Below the pieces are notes generated by a model. It made no database searches and was not told the DNA's origin. It saw only the letters and a program-made list of their open reading frames with translations. A DNA stretch of 64,000 bases from Cunninghamella blakesleeana (lineage: Eukaryota > Mucoromycota > Mucoromycetes > Mucorales > Cunninghamellaceae): positions 186,001 to 250,000 of the forward strand of contig JAFCIZ010000002.1 in NCBI GenBank assembly GCA_017871115.1, given 5' to 3'. Below are positions 12,879-25,636 of the stretch, one piece after another; the stretch's first letter is position 1, and every line of letters begins with the position of its first letter. A program made the translations under genes and the position numbers.

Positions 12879-15800
12879 GAAATGAAAATACGATCGATAT
12901 ATATATATATATATTAAATTTAGTAATAGAAAGAAAACTTACTGAGAAAGTTCTACCCAGCCACCACCAACACGAACCATGACCATTTTACTAGGTAAAA
13001 TCCGACAATAAACCAATCGATCACCAAACCAATATTTACCAACTTGATTGGGTACCATTTTGATACTCATTCGGAAAGCGCTATTATTGACAATACGACC
13101 AAGTTGAACATCGAGTTCATTTTTAGGATCAGAAATATAAGTACTACGTGGCTTACTGGATGATAAATTAGGCGTTTTAGATCTTCTTAAATTGGGAGAC
13201 ATTCTATCCACTGTTAAATTAGATGCCTGGAAACTAGTTCTTCTATTACCGATATATTTCATATTGGGTGAGTTGGGTGTAATAGGCCTTGTTGGTGAAG
13301 GGGATGTGATACCAGCTACAAAACTAGATCTTCTTGATGTTTTAGTTGGTGGTGGTGATGATGGAGTTGTTGGTGTTTTTGTCTTTTTCTTTGCCATAGC
13401 CAGTTTTGTAAAGAATTCATGATTCAATGCATTAATACAAGTTTGTAATTCTTTTTCACGAGCTGATGCAGCAATTTGAGCTTTACTCCATTTTTCCAAT
13501 GTTTTTTCCAATCGTTTTGCTACACGATCATTATCATCTAAAAATTGCTTACGAGCTTCTTCTTTTGCCGAGGCTAATAATTTATTAATTTTAGGGCCAT
13601 TTTCCTTATACGTAGTAATTAAACGACGCAAAAGCCCTTGTAGATCGCTTTTATCAAATTTATCACCAACTACTTTAGCATTATGGGGTGCTGTCTTTTC
13701 AATCACTACTTGTAATTGCACTAAAAGTTCATCTACTTGATCAATAATACCCAAGAATAATGTAATATTGCCTTCTGTCTTGGCTTGTTCACGTCGCACT
13801 TGCATTAAATGGTGTAATTCATCTGTAACTGTTGAAAGGTGAGCTCGTTGTTTCCTTAAAACGCCATCACTATCGGAAAGACTAGCCAATAAAACATCTA
13901 CATCTGCAATTTTCTTAGCCAACGTTACTTTGATTTCTTCATCTAATACTTTAAGTTCATCTGATTCAACTGTTACGCTTTTTCCAGAGAGTTGAATATT
14001 ATTTATTCTTTCTTTAAAATCATCCACATAACGAAGAGTTTCATTCAACTTATTGACACCATTTTGACGTTTATACATTTCATCCAATCTTAACTTGGTT
14101 TCACTCATCATTAACTTTATATCTGACCACATACGTCTTACTATATCTTGATGGTGGTCTATAGCCTTATTAACTGTTGAAGTTCTTGCTACACCAATAC
14201 TTTTGTAGAGTTTTGATTTTTTAAAGTCATCACCTAATGCGAAGAAGTTTTCAACAGACTTACACAAGTCTTCATTTCTTTTAGTAAACTCAGCTTTATC
14301 TGGTAAAGCGTGTATTCTTGAACGAAGCCCTTGTTTAGAATATTTTAATAAAGTTGCTTTCATATCAGATAACGAACGAGTTAAATCAGCTATTAAAAAA
14401 TAAAAATAAATATAACAGAAGTATTCATGAGTTATCGTTATGAAAAAATATCACCCTTTTTTTTTTTTGTTTTAAAAAAAAGAAAATATTGAATATATAT
14501 TACCTTCCATTTTAGCATGTTTTACAACAAGTCTTAATGCAGAAATGTATTCTTCTTCTGTTTGATAAGAGGTAGAGAAATCTTGAATAATTTTTTCTAA
14601 AGGACGTTTGATAGAATCCCATTGAGTAGGAGGCATATGGTAATAATCAATAAGTCGTTTACCTTGAGTTAAAACACCATTATAATCTTCTTTACATTTT
14701 TCGCATACTTTTCCTATTGTGGTCATAACAGCAGAATACGTTTGCAAAATATGATTGACAGATTCGGATCGTTTACCAACTAATTCAGGGTTAGCTAAAG
14801 CTTGTTGACGAATAAACTTTAATTGTTCTTCACATACAGAACGCAATCTTGCTACTTCTTCATTCAATAGTTTAATTAATTTATTTCTTTCTGATTGTTT
14901 CTTTTGCTGGTCTAATAAAACATGGAGATGCTGTACCTTTGTATAGACTTGATCATGATATTCAACAAAAATGATCTTGTTTTCATCTTCTTCTTTAGAA
15001 AGATTTAAAAGGTCATCCACTTGTAACATTACATTATCTATATTTTCTTGAATTTGTTTCTCAATCATGTTTAAATGCTGCTGTCCCTTTTCATTGATTG
15101 GAGAAGCGTTTGTTGTTGTTGAAGAAGTTGTAGTAGAACCGTTTGTTGTTGTAGATGAACTTTTATTACTTAAATCTTCTTGTAATTTTGTAACTTCATC
15201 TTCTATTTTCTTTAACAATTGGGAGCATTGAACCCATCTTGATACTTGAGTTACCAAAGAAGCTACTGATTGTTCATTGATTTGTAAGGCTTTCCATTGA
15301 TTATTGACTTTTTCTTGTGTTGCAAGCATTTCTGTTAAAAAGTCATTATCTTCAATATCACTATTTTTTCTTTCAATTTCAATTAATTTTCCATAAGAAC
15401 AAAGGTCATCGTAGGCTTCTTTGCATTCATTTAATTTTTCTTTTCCATTTTGATAATCAATTAATAAGGCCTGTTGATAGTCATTGACTGAACCTACATC
15501 TTTGATTTTTTTATGTGATTGTTGAATTTGTATTACTATTTGTTGTGTATCATCAATATTAGATTGAACAATTTCAGCATTTTCACCATAAGTCTTGCAA
15601 AGACGATTCAAATTTACTACATCGTATAAACGAGTTAATGTATTACGTAACTGAAGAATAATTTCACCTAAATCATCCAATTGTTCTTGCTGTTTATCCA
15701 AAGAAGAGGAAGGAGATAAAGAAGTAGAGGTAGTGATCATTTTAACAATACGTGTATAATCATTTTTATCTATGGTATCAATTTGTTTTTGCCATTGTGA

Positions 15801-18800
15801 AATATGGTCATCAGTTAATTGAGAAGCAGCCATGCCATCAATTTCCTTTTGTAAATTGTGAATGGATGTTTTTAATTGTTTAATATGACGATTGATTTCA
15901 GCAGGGCCTAATCTTGCAAGTAAAGTTGTCTTCGTATGAATAGCATCCTTTTTCAATGATTCCCAAAGTTCCTGTAATCGCTCATATTCATCAGTCAAGT
16001 CGTTTTCTTTTTTATCTTCAAATACAGCATCGTAAGCCTTAAATGCAGTGGTTAATGAAGTTAATACAGTATCCTTTCCATGAGTAGCGGCTTCAATACT
16101 TTCTGCAATACCAATGTGTTCTCTTAATTTACGAAGATCCGTATCATTTTCTTCATTGTCATTATTGTTATTGTTGTCATCGGTATTTAGTAATGTTGTT
16201 TCCAAAGCAACCTTCAGTTTTTCTTGGTTGGTTTTAAGCCAAGTTTCACATGCTTCAACTTGTTTTTCACATAAAAGTTTAGCCATTTCACGCCTAGTCA
16301 TTTGTACTTTAGAATTTAAAATAGATTGTAAGCCATCAGATAATTCCTGTAATAAAGCCAACCTTGTGCTAATGGTATCTTTAATAATAGCATTGGTTGT
16401 TTCATCTTCAAGATTAGCAGAGGAAGGTGAGGAGGGAGTAGAATCAGAAGAAGATAAAGATACTTCAGAATTTAAGGAGGAAGTAATTTGGCTTCTTACT
16501 GGTAAAGGAATTGTCGTTGCCAACCCTTGGCGAATATCATCTATACCTGAATTGAATCGTTCCAGTCGATCTTTATGATCTTCCAATAAATGAGCACTGT
16601 CATCTTCAGCACCGGTTTGTTTTTTATCTAAGAACTCTTCTTTGATCACTTCAGCAGAATGTTCCAATTGAGAAGTACGCCAAATAAATGCTGCCATAAG
16701 TGAACGTTGGTTAATTATTTCATTGGCAAAAGTTAAATTAGCTTCTACACGCTCTTTGGCATGATCTAATTGTCCTATTAAATTCATTGTCCATTCTGAA
16801 AGACCATTATTATGTACATCATCCCCACTACTGCTATGGTCCGACAGTTTTTTATTGATCCAATTTTGTAATTCATTTACTAATGGTTGTATACATTGAT
16901 CACGACTCTTTTCCAAGTTGGATTTCATGGTTGCCCAAGCACTACGTAATTCCATTTCTTCGTTTTCCATCATCACTGTACCAGACTTCCAGCGTGCCTT
17001 GCCATCAATAAACCGATTCACATCTACAGATTGATTTTGAAGATTTTTTAATACATCATTTGCTTTTTGTTGCCATATCTGCTGTTCTTTCAATGTATCA
17101 ATATCACGCTTCTTAATGGCGAACGATTCTTGTAATCGTTTCAATGTACGATCTAACCGTCCCAGTTGATTGTTTAAATGATCACATATAGTATTCGAAG
17201 AGGTTGAAAGGGATAGTTTTTGCTGAATCGACGAACTTAAATCATTAACTTGTTGACGAGCATTGACAACTGTATTTTCTACTATAGCAGTTTGATTTTT
17301 AATGGAAACGAGTGGTTTTTCTAATTGTTCAAAACTGAGCGTAGATAAATCATCCTTTTTAGAACTATCCTTAATGTGTGATATTAGTAAATTTAGTTGG
17401 TCGTGTACGGTATCTAATTGCTGGTGTGAATCTTTCAACTCTTTATCACAATCAAGATACTGCCGTGTGAGTAGTAAATTATCATGTTCAGATGTTACTT
17501 GTTGTTCCAATTGTTTCATGCCTGTATCAATTTGATTCATTAACATATCAAGTTTATATGTTCCTAAAATATCAAGCGAGTTGTTGTCATTAATACTGTT
17601 GTTATCAAAAGAGACGCTAGTGTGAATATTAGAAAGCTGGTTCTTTAGTTCAACTATATGAGCATTATGATAAGTTGTGATATCGATTGATGTTTGTTTT
17701 AAATATTGTTCACGTTCAGTAATTAACTCATCATTAATTATTAAAGTTACATCAGATAAATCCAAATGACGTTCTTTCAACATACCAAGATGCTTATTGA
17801 TCCAATCTTGCTGTGTTTTAGCTTCATTTTTAATTTTATTTGCTTGAGAAATTATTTTAGAAACGTTGAGATAATTGGTTTGTATATTTGATAAATTAGT
17901 GAATAAAGTTTGAAGTTCACTATGCTTTGTGTTGAACCATTTATTTATTTGTTCAAATGTATTTCCATCATTAGCAACGGAGGAATTTTGTAGACTATTA
18001 ATAATATTATTTCAAAAAAGTGAGAAAAATAAACGATTAGATTAAATGCATTTTATATACTTTTATTTTCATATTATATTATTTTATTTTATCTATTAGT
18101 TGTATATTATTTGTATTTCATGTAAACAGGTTACCTTGTAAATAACGTCGATTTATTTGTAGGATTATCTATGTTATTATAAAGTTGAACAATTTGATCA
18201 AGATCTTTTTTAAACAAGGCGAGCAATTCCGTACCATGAGAAATTTTTTTGCCAAAATCTACATCATCAGTATCAGTAGTACCTTGTAACTGTTGTTGTT
18301 GCTTTAAAATAGCCAAATCACCAAATAATTTATCAAACTCAGTTTTCAAGTGAGCCCCATGCTGTTGGATATCATATGTTTTATGAACTAATTGATCAAT
18401 ATTTGACTTATAATCCAATAAAGTACTAATATAGGTATATAATGAGTCTAAATCTTTACGTTTGTCAATAAGAGAATGTTGTTTTGTTTCCAATTCAGAA
18501 GGTAAAGTAGATCTATTTTTTTTATAAGCTTGTACAAATTCTGTAAAACTTCCATTATTAGGTAAAAAAATTGATAACTGATCGATAGATTTTAATTCAC
18601 TTTGTAATTGTTCTGATGACATTTTAATTTCTTTAATAAATAAGTCTTCATCGTCCTTTTTGGCTTCTTTAATATGTTGTTGTTGATAATTATCATTTGA
18701 TATTTCCAAGAGAATTGTTTCAATACATTTCCAAATATTATTAGCTGTATGGTTTAATTTATCATTTACATCCATTAATTCATTTTCCCAGACTTGACGT

Positions 18801-21800
18801 TTTCGTAAAATAGTTAATTCCCATGATCTTTGATCTAATAAATGTTGCAATTGTAAATGGGATTCATCCAACCGCTCAATGGCATTGATCAATGTACTAC
18901 GATCAATAGAAATGGCATTTGAGGCATCGATTTCCTCTTCAATCATAGCAACACGGTGACGTAATCTTGATAAATCGCCCTCTTCAATTTGCTTCATACG
19001 AGTCGACGTACTATCTAATTCTCTTTGATATCTAGATAATAAAGCATCTAAATCACTTTCATTTTCAGAATCTTCTTCACCTCCATGTTGATGATTATAA
19101 TCATTATTTTGATTACTACTTTTGCTATTGCTTTTACTGATATCGAAATTATCCATTAATTTATCCAACCAATTTTCACTATACAATTGACATCGTTCAT
19201 CAAACCATTGAGTAAGACGTACCATTTCTTCATATGCTAAGGTAGCTCTTTGCTGTAAAGAAAGCGCCATACGATGATTAGCCAATAAATTTTCCAGAGA
19301 TTCAGCAATAGTAGCTAATTTCATACCATAACTTTGAATCGCTTCACGGATTGTATCATTACCTTGTTCATTTTCAATAAGATCTTGAGATGCTAACAAC
19401 AAGCTCGAATAATGAGGTGCTTCAGTATAGACTACTCTTGAAAAGACATTTAAAACCAACTGAGAAGATTCTTCTTTAAAAGCTTGCACTTGCTCAGAGT
19501 AAATATCATCATCATCTCCATCCCCATGGCTATGACTACTATTATTACGAGTAGATGTACTAGGGTTAGCCATAGATTGTTGTAAAGCTTCCCCTTTATC
19601 ACGTAATTGTTTGTATTGTTTTGTAATATCCAATAAGGAAAGATGCTGTTCCACTACTTTACGAAGATACCCACTTCTTTTCATTACATCACTAAAAGTT
19701 TCTTCCAACTCTGTTTGTCTTGAATCTAAATGAGCAGGTAATGTACCATTATGAAGATCTTCCATTTCTTGATAAGCATCCAAACATTCAGAATAAAGGG
19801 TCTGATCAAAATTAATGACTTGTGTTTCTAAAGCTACCAGAGTTTGAATCATATCTTCTGTATCGATACGATTATTGTTTTTTTGACTTGTTGCCGGACG
19901 ACGATGGCGTCCTCCACTACCACTACTGTTTGTACTTGTGCTATCAATGAGATCCATAACAATATCTTCTTCATCAGGTATCCACCTTGCTTGACCAGCT
20001 TGTGAGAAAGTATGAAGCTGATGGTTTGTATCCAAAATCCATTGGTTTGATCTAGTAAATAAATCATCCCATTGTACACGAAGCATCAGCATATTAACCA
20101 AATTAGATCGTTGACGTAATAGTAGCATTAATTGATTCAACATGTTTAAAGTTGTCAGCGTAATTTCAATAGTAGATGTATCAGCAGGACTTAGGTCTCT
20201 ATCCCCACGTTCAGTACCAGCCAAAGTTTTCACATGTGTTCTTAAACGGGTCATATCATCTGCATTAAATCGGTCAATTTCTCTACCTAATTTGTCATGT
20301 TCATCAAACCATAGTGAAGCATTTTCTTGTACATAATCAGGCAATTCATCACTAAGAGGATCAAACACCACACTTTGATTACGTTGTTCAATAATATCAA
20401 GGCGTACTTCAATCCATTTTCGAATCCGTTCCGCTTCAATAAACCATACACGCACTTGATCTACCCAGTCTCGCACCATTTCATATTGCTGTTGCACTTT
20501 TTCCATACAAGATGTCAATTTTGGGTCAATTAATAAATCATCATATAATTCTCTTGTATTATAAATACTTGTTCGTACATTGGTAACTTGTTTTTCCAAA
20601 TCAAGAATAGCATCGTCTGTTGTATGATTGGTATCATCCATTAATTTATGAATAGATTCTAATTCCAAACCAATGGCCGTAGTAGCTGAGATGAATTCCA
20701 AGGCACGGCCAAAATTTTTACTTGATGTTAATGTGGCATGATTGGTATCCATGACTTGTTGATGTCCCTTTTCAAGTTGATCCATTTTAGTCGATACTTG
20801 TTTTAATACAGCTCGTGAAAACTGTAAAATAAAACGTCTATATTGTTTCCATGTTGTATTATCAAATATTTCCACTTGTTCATTTAAATCCTGTGCTGAT
20901 GCTGAAAAGGTATCTGCTATTTGTTTCACCAATTCTAAATCATCACTATCTAAAGGATGCCAAACATCACCTTTTTTTATTTTACGAGCAACTTGATTTT
21001 TTTCTTCTTCATTTTCATTTTCATTTTGAAGTTGATTATTTTCATCTACCTCGCTATCTTCATCTTCATCTTTTTCATGTTTTGGTATCACCTTATCTAA
21101 CAGAGACAATAATTCAGTAATACGATCCATAACTTTATCAGCTTCAGAATGATACTTCATAGTTCCATCTTCTATATTAACTAACTCTGTTTCAATTCTT
21201 AATAAATCTGTTTTTGTTGTAGATAATAAATCTTCAAATCCAACCCAATGATTTTTTAACATATCATAAAGATTTCCAACTTGAGTTCTTTGTAAATCCG
21301 TCAATCGAATCATACTTTCATCATCAATAGCTTCAGGAGGTGAGATTAATTTATTTTTAGCCTCTTCTGCCGATTCCAATAAAGAGGACTCTTCTTTCAT
21401 TTGTTCTTCGATGATATCTAAAGCATCTAAATATTCAGCAACGGTATCAGCGTCGTCAAAAGAAGTTGGTATTTCGTCCAAAGTACGTGTATTAGTTTTA
21501 ATAAAAGATAAAACTGTTTCATGAATGGTAATCAGTTTATCTAATAAGGGGTGAATCCCACGAGGTAAGTGACCTGTCAATTGCATCATTAACCGACTAT
21601 TTAAATCAGCTTTAATACGTTCTTTATCTTCATCTGCTAAAGAGGATAAACGGTGCATTTTCTTTTTATTTTTCATTTTATGGTCAGTGGTTGTATTTGA
21701 TGTAGTGGATCCATTATCATCATCAGTCGTTACTGCTGTAGAGGTCATGGCTGTAGAATCATTTTCATCTATTGTAAAAGATAAAGGTGGAGAAACACAT

Positions 21801-23286
21801 GAAGTTGGAGACGTTGGAGAAAGAGTATCATGTTCATCATTATAATTATCCTCAGGACTACCATAGACCATAGCAATATTCGCCCTTCTACGTAAAGCCG
21901 TTTCTTGTCTTGATTCATTAGTTAATTCTTTTTGTAACTTGGACATGACTTTATAAAATTCAGCTACATACATCATGACACAAGGTTCAGGGGGATAATC
22001 CACGTCAACTAAATCTTCAGGTTCTAAATACCTTGGAATATGCATATGTTCTGTCGCCAAATCAAACGCCAGCGTTAGTAAGCGATGCCAAGTTTGCTTT
22101 TGAGAAAGATCAGCTTCTTTAAGATGATGAGAAAATAAATCAGGAATGATATTAGCATTATGACGATGAAGTAATAAACAAAATGCAACTCCATTCCGCC
22201 ATGATCTTGAAAAATCCTGTATATTTGGAATCACATTGGCTACAATATAATCTTCTAATTGAATTCGTACCCAAAATAGTAGTGCTAATTTAGATTCAGA
22301 GGCTGAACTTGTATGTTGTTGTTTATCCGATGCAATAGAATAATTACTTCCTATTTTTTTAGTTGATTGTAAAGCACTGTGATGATTCAAGGAAGGTGTT
22401 GTATTTTTACTATTATCATTATTCCCTAGTGAATTTCCTGTTACTGTTGTTTCTTGTGTTGTTGAGGTAATCGCATCCATTACTAACCCATCACGATGTC
22501 GATCAGAATATTCCTATTGAAAATTGATTAAAAATTGACTAAAATTAGCAACTAAGTTTTAAAAAAAAATTTTTTATGTGCCTGAAAAAAAAAAAAAAAA
22601 AAGAGAACTATTTCGGTTTTATATTATTTTATTTTTTAAAAAAAACTTACCAATAAACTTTGATTAAAATCATCACCATGTTCATTTAATACAATTTGAA
22701 TTTGATATTTAAGCATAATAAAGAAAATCAAAGCCAAAGTTTTCTTTTTATCCCCATTCACAATAGCTTCATTCCCCATATCAATAATTGAATCAGCACC
22801 CAATTGTTTTTCCAAGAAGGATAAAGCTTGAGCCACATTAGCTAATTGATGAATTCTCATATTCATTTTTTCAGGTTTTGGTGTAGGTATATTGGAGACA
22901 ACAGATAATAATTTCAGTAACTTTCTTCCATCTTTAAAATCGGTTTCAATATTTTGAATTCTATCATCTACTTTTTCTAATTGACTATTAACCCATTTGG
23001 TTAAAGTTCTTTTTTGTATATCTTGATAATCGGCACCAATAGTGCGTACCAAGTCTTCTCCTGTCATAAAGTCAGTTGTATTTTGTCTTGACCGTCCTGT
23101 TGTTGCTTTTCTTGCTCCAGTATGTATAGATGTGTTGGTGGTATTATTGGCATTACTATTATTACCTGAGGTAAAATCGCGATACAGTGACCTGTTGGAA
23201 GCTGATTTACCCAGAATAGATCCAGTATTATTAGGTTGTGAATAAAAAGAAGAAGAGGGTGATAAGGAATTAGTTGGCGTATTCAT
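12349..23286 (-). CDS. Giant spectraplakin-like protein: tandem CH domains, spectrin-like rod, GAR (GAS2) domain
   Basis: Six inferred minus-strand exons (23286-22651, 22513-18135, 17994-14504, 14389-12943, 12803-12793, 12668-12349) join in frame to about 3427 residues. Residues about 89-197 are a first calponin-homology domain (QKRTLTKWVNSQL, DFKDGRKLLKLLSVVSN, NMRIHQLANVAQALSFL). Residues about 288-402 are a second (LFWVRIQLEDY, WRNGVAFCLLLHRHNANIIP, EPEDLVDVDYPPEPCVMMYV). Tandem CH domains of this kind bind F-actin. About 2800 residues of charged helical, coiled-coil sequence with spaced tryptophans follow, fitting spectrin-type repeats. Residues about 3261-3325 are a GAR domain (GKYWFGDRLVYCRIL, MVMVRVGGGWVELSQFM), which binds microtubules, followed by a Ser/Arg-rich tail of about 100 residues. 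Predicted role: cytoplasmic actin-microtubule linker. No EF-hand pair was found before the GAR domain, unlike animal MACF1/dystonin. Each splice joint restores frame, so one gene is favoured over several, but transcript proof is needed. Confidence 0.85.
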
Positions 23287-23445
23287 ATTTATAATTTATT
23301 TAATTCTATTCTATATTAATTTATAATAAAAAACATGAAAGGTATATATATATATAATAATAATAATAATATTAATAGTAATAAATAATGATATTAATAA
23401 GATATCAAGGATTGAATTGCTAATGTATGTATATGTATATGTGCG

Positions 23446-23484
<39 letters not shown>

Positions 23485-24403
23485 GTATTATTTTTAAAAA
23501 TTATAAAGGAAAAGAAAGAGAAAGAGAGATAAAGTGAAAAAAAAAAAAAAATGGAAAAAGAATAAAAGAGGAAAGAAAGGTGAAGAAAAAAATTTAAAAG
23601 GCGACCTTTTTTTAAAAAAATCGAGTTGTGCTGGTAACTAAACTTTTTCCCCCTAATCACTATTTTTTTTTTTTATTTTTTTACTATTTACTTTTTCACT
23701 ATTTAACTATAATAGAATCCCCTTATTTTCTAATTTGCAGTCAAATATGCAAGCATTCATTAGTAAATAGCCATTTATATAAGTTTTTATTATTATAATC
23801 CTATTTCTTATTATCATTATTACCCAGATCATATAAGCTTTTTTTTTCATGGTAAAAGTCTCCCTCATCCTTTTTTTAAAGAATCATGCTATGTTACACA
23901 AATACTATTTATCATAAATAAATAAATATATATATATATATATTTATAAACATATAAACCCTCGAATAAATACAATTTATTATATTTTAATTATTATTAT
24001 TATTGTTATTATTATTATTATTACTATTTCTTTAATAAATATAATAAAATGTAAACAATAAATTTTAAAAATTATTTGAATAAAAAAGAGTAAATATTAA
24101 GTAGTTACTTTATTATTTTTCCTCCAAAAGGAGACTTTTACTTTGCTTTTGCTTTATAAATTGGGAAACTAAAAATAAGAAAATTCTTAGTGCAACAAAA
24201 AAAACTGGCTGATATTTATTAACTTTATCAAGACCTATTTTGCATTCGAGTTTTTTCTAATATAATCCAATTTCTTCGTCTCCTTTAGTTCTCAAACTTG
24301 AAACTTGTTAAAATGAAACGATAATATATTTTTATACAAATAATAAATATATATATAAAACGAATATACATATAAATATATATTATTTATTTATTAGTTA
24401 TAA

Positions 24404-24437
<34 letters not shown>

Positions 24438-24667
24438 AAACAAACAAATCGATTTGACATTTTAAGTACCATAATGAAAAAAATCAGGTGACTGATTCTT
24501 CGTTCTATTATTCTTATGGCATAATAAAAATAAATAATATACCCCACTTTTTCCATCCTCTTACTCTCCTTTTTTTTTATTATTATATTACCTTTAAAAC
24601 AACTGTTTTCAATCTCCATAAATATACACTCAAAGGATTACATATTTATTTATTTATTATTTTAATT
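23287..24667. other. Intergenic region upstream of the spectraplakin-like gene
   Basis: Contains a TA microsatellite with GTAT repeats (about 23445-23489) and, read on the minus strand, a pyrimidine tract (about 23506-23595) that probably belongs to the giant gene's promoter. A second TA microsatellite lies near 24404-24434 just beyond the MET8 3' end. No coding pattern was seen. Confidence 0.55.
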
Positions 24668-25399
24668 TTATTTAGAAGGTAAAAGAGTATCCAAATGTGG
24701 TATTTCATTTTTTTCAAAATAAGATTGTAATTGATTCACTAAAGAAGGATCTTTTGAAGCTACTTCAGTCCATTTAGCCATACCATGTAACCCCCAAGCT
24801 TCACATACTTTGGTTACCCAAGACATTCTTTTCGAGGATTGATTGATATCTGGTTCCCACTGACGTACTTTGGCTCTTAATTCACCCATATAATACACCA
24901 TTTCACCAGAATTAGAAGGAAGACTTGACGCTATATGTTGACGAATCATATTAGCCAATTTAGGTCCACGCCCATTGGTAGATACAGCTATCTGTAATGG
25001 ACCATCCCGATATTGACTCATAAAATAAAAATCGCACATATCTGGTACATCAGCAACATTGACTGGGATCTTTTTGTTTCGACATAGGTGTCCTATACGT
25101 AAAGATTCTTCATGATCATCAAGAGCTGTTAACACCATATCATGCCCTTCAATATCTTTATCTTCAAATACTCTATCGATCCATGTCGTCACTTCACCTT
25201 GTTGAATACGTTGTTGAACTTCATTATTTAAACCTTCTTTTGGTGAGACTAAAGTGACTTGAGCATCACCAGTTTTAACTGATACAATCCGTTGAGCTGC
25301 TACATTCCCTCCTCCTACTATTAATACCTTTTTGTTTTTAATTTGCCACGCTATCAGTAATGACCCACCCCCTTCGGTAGGTTTATATGTTGAATCCAT
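24668..25399 (-). CDS. MET8: Met8-type siroheme synthase (precorrin-2 dehydrogenase / ferrochelatase)
   Basis: Single-exon gene of 243 residues. Met8 enzymes oxidise precorrin-2 to sirohydrochlorin with NAD and insert iron to make siroheme, the cofactor of sulfite reductase (and nitrite reductase where present). The N terminus has the Rossmann nucleotide-binding motif VLIVGGGNVAAQRI near residues 26-39. The catalytic-domain segment IPVNVADVPDMCDFYF follows, with the aspartate expected in the bifunctional active site, then PLQIAVSTNGRGPKLANMIR typical of the family. Length is slightly below yeast Met8p (274 residues), and no uroporphyrinogen methyltransferase domain is fused, as in yeast. The first ATG is used; no intron is needed. 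It diverges from the downstream aldo/keto reductase with about 237 bp between start codons. Confidence 0.93.
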   Translation of the reverse strand: MDSTYKPTEGGGSLLIAWQIKNKKVLIVGGGNVAAQRIVSVKTGDAQVTLVSPKEGLNNEVQQRIQQGEVTTWIDRVFEDKDIEGHDMVLTALDDHEESLRIGHLCRNKKIPVNVADVPDMCDFYFMSQYRDGPLQIAVSTNGRGPKLANMIRQHIASSLPSNSGEMVYYMGELRAKVRQWEPDINQSSKRMSWVTKVCEAWGLHGMAKWTEVASKDPSLVNQLQSYFEKNEIPHLDTLLPSK

Positions 25400-25636
25400 T
25401 AACTGTATTTTTATTTTTTTAATAAGAATAATAAATGTATAAGAGGGGAAGAAAAAAAAAGACTTGAAAAAAAGAGATTTGATTAAAATATTACATTTTA
25501 AAATTCCGCATACTTTTTTTTTACCATCTTAAACTTTTTTTTTATTTTCTATCTTTTTTTCTTTCGCCTATCTTTTTTCTTCTTCCATTTCTATCTTATT
25601 ATAATTACTACTATTCATTACTAAACTAACTTTATA
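25400..25636. promoter_or_regulatory. Divergent promoter region between MET8 and the aldo/keto reductase
   Basis: Compact region separating two divergent start codons. It has two back-to-back strand-specific pyrimidine tracts: about 25441-25485 read on the minus strand toward MET8, and about 25510-25605 on the plus strand toward the reductase. Any control elements must be very short or shared; no specific factor site was identified. Confidence 0.5.

Noticed and set aside
18131..22480. Treating the 12.3-23.3 kb frames as four or five separate proteins
   Set aside because: Each internal frame lacks a natural N or C terminus, splice donors and acceptors sit exactly at the gaps, and every joint restores phase; the CH and GAR domains then fall at the expected ends.
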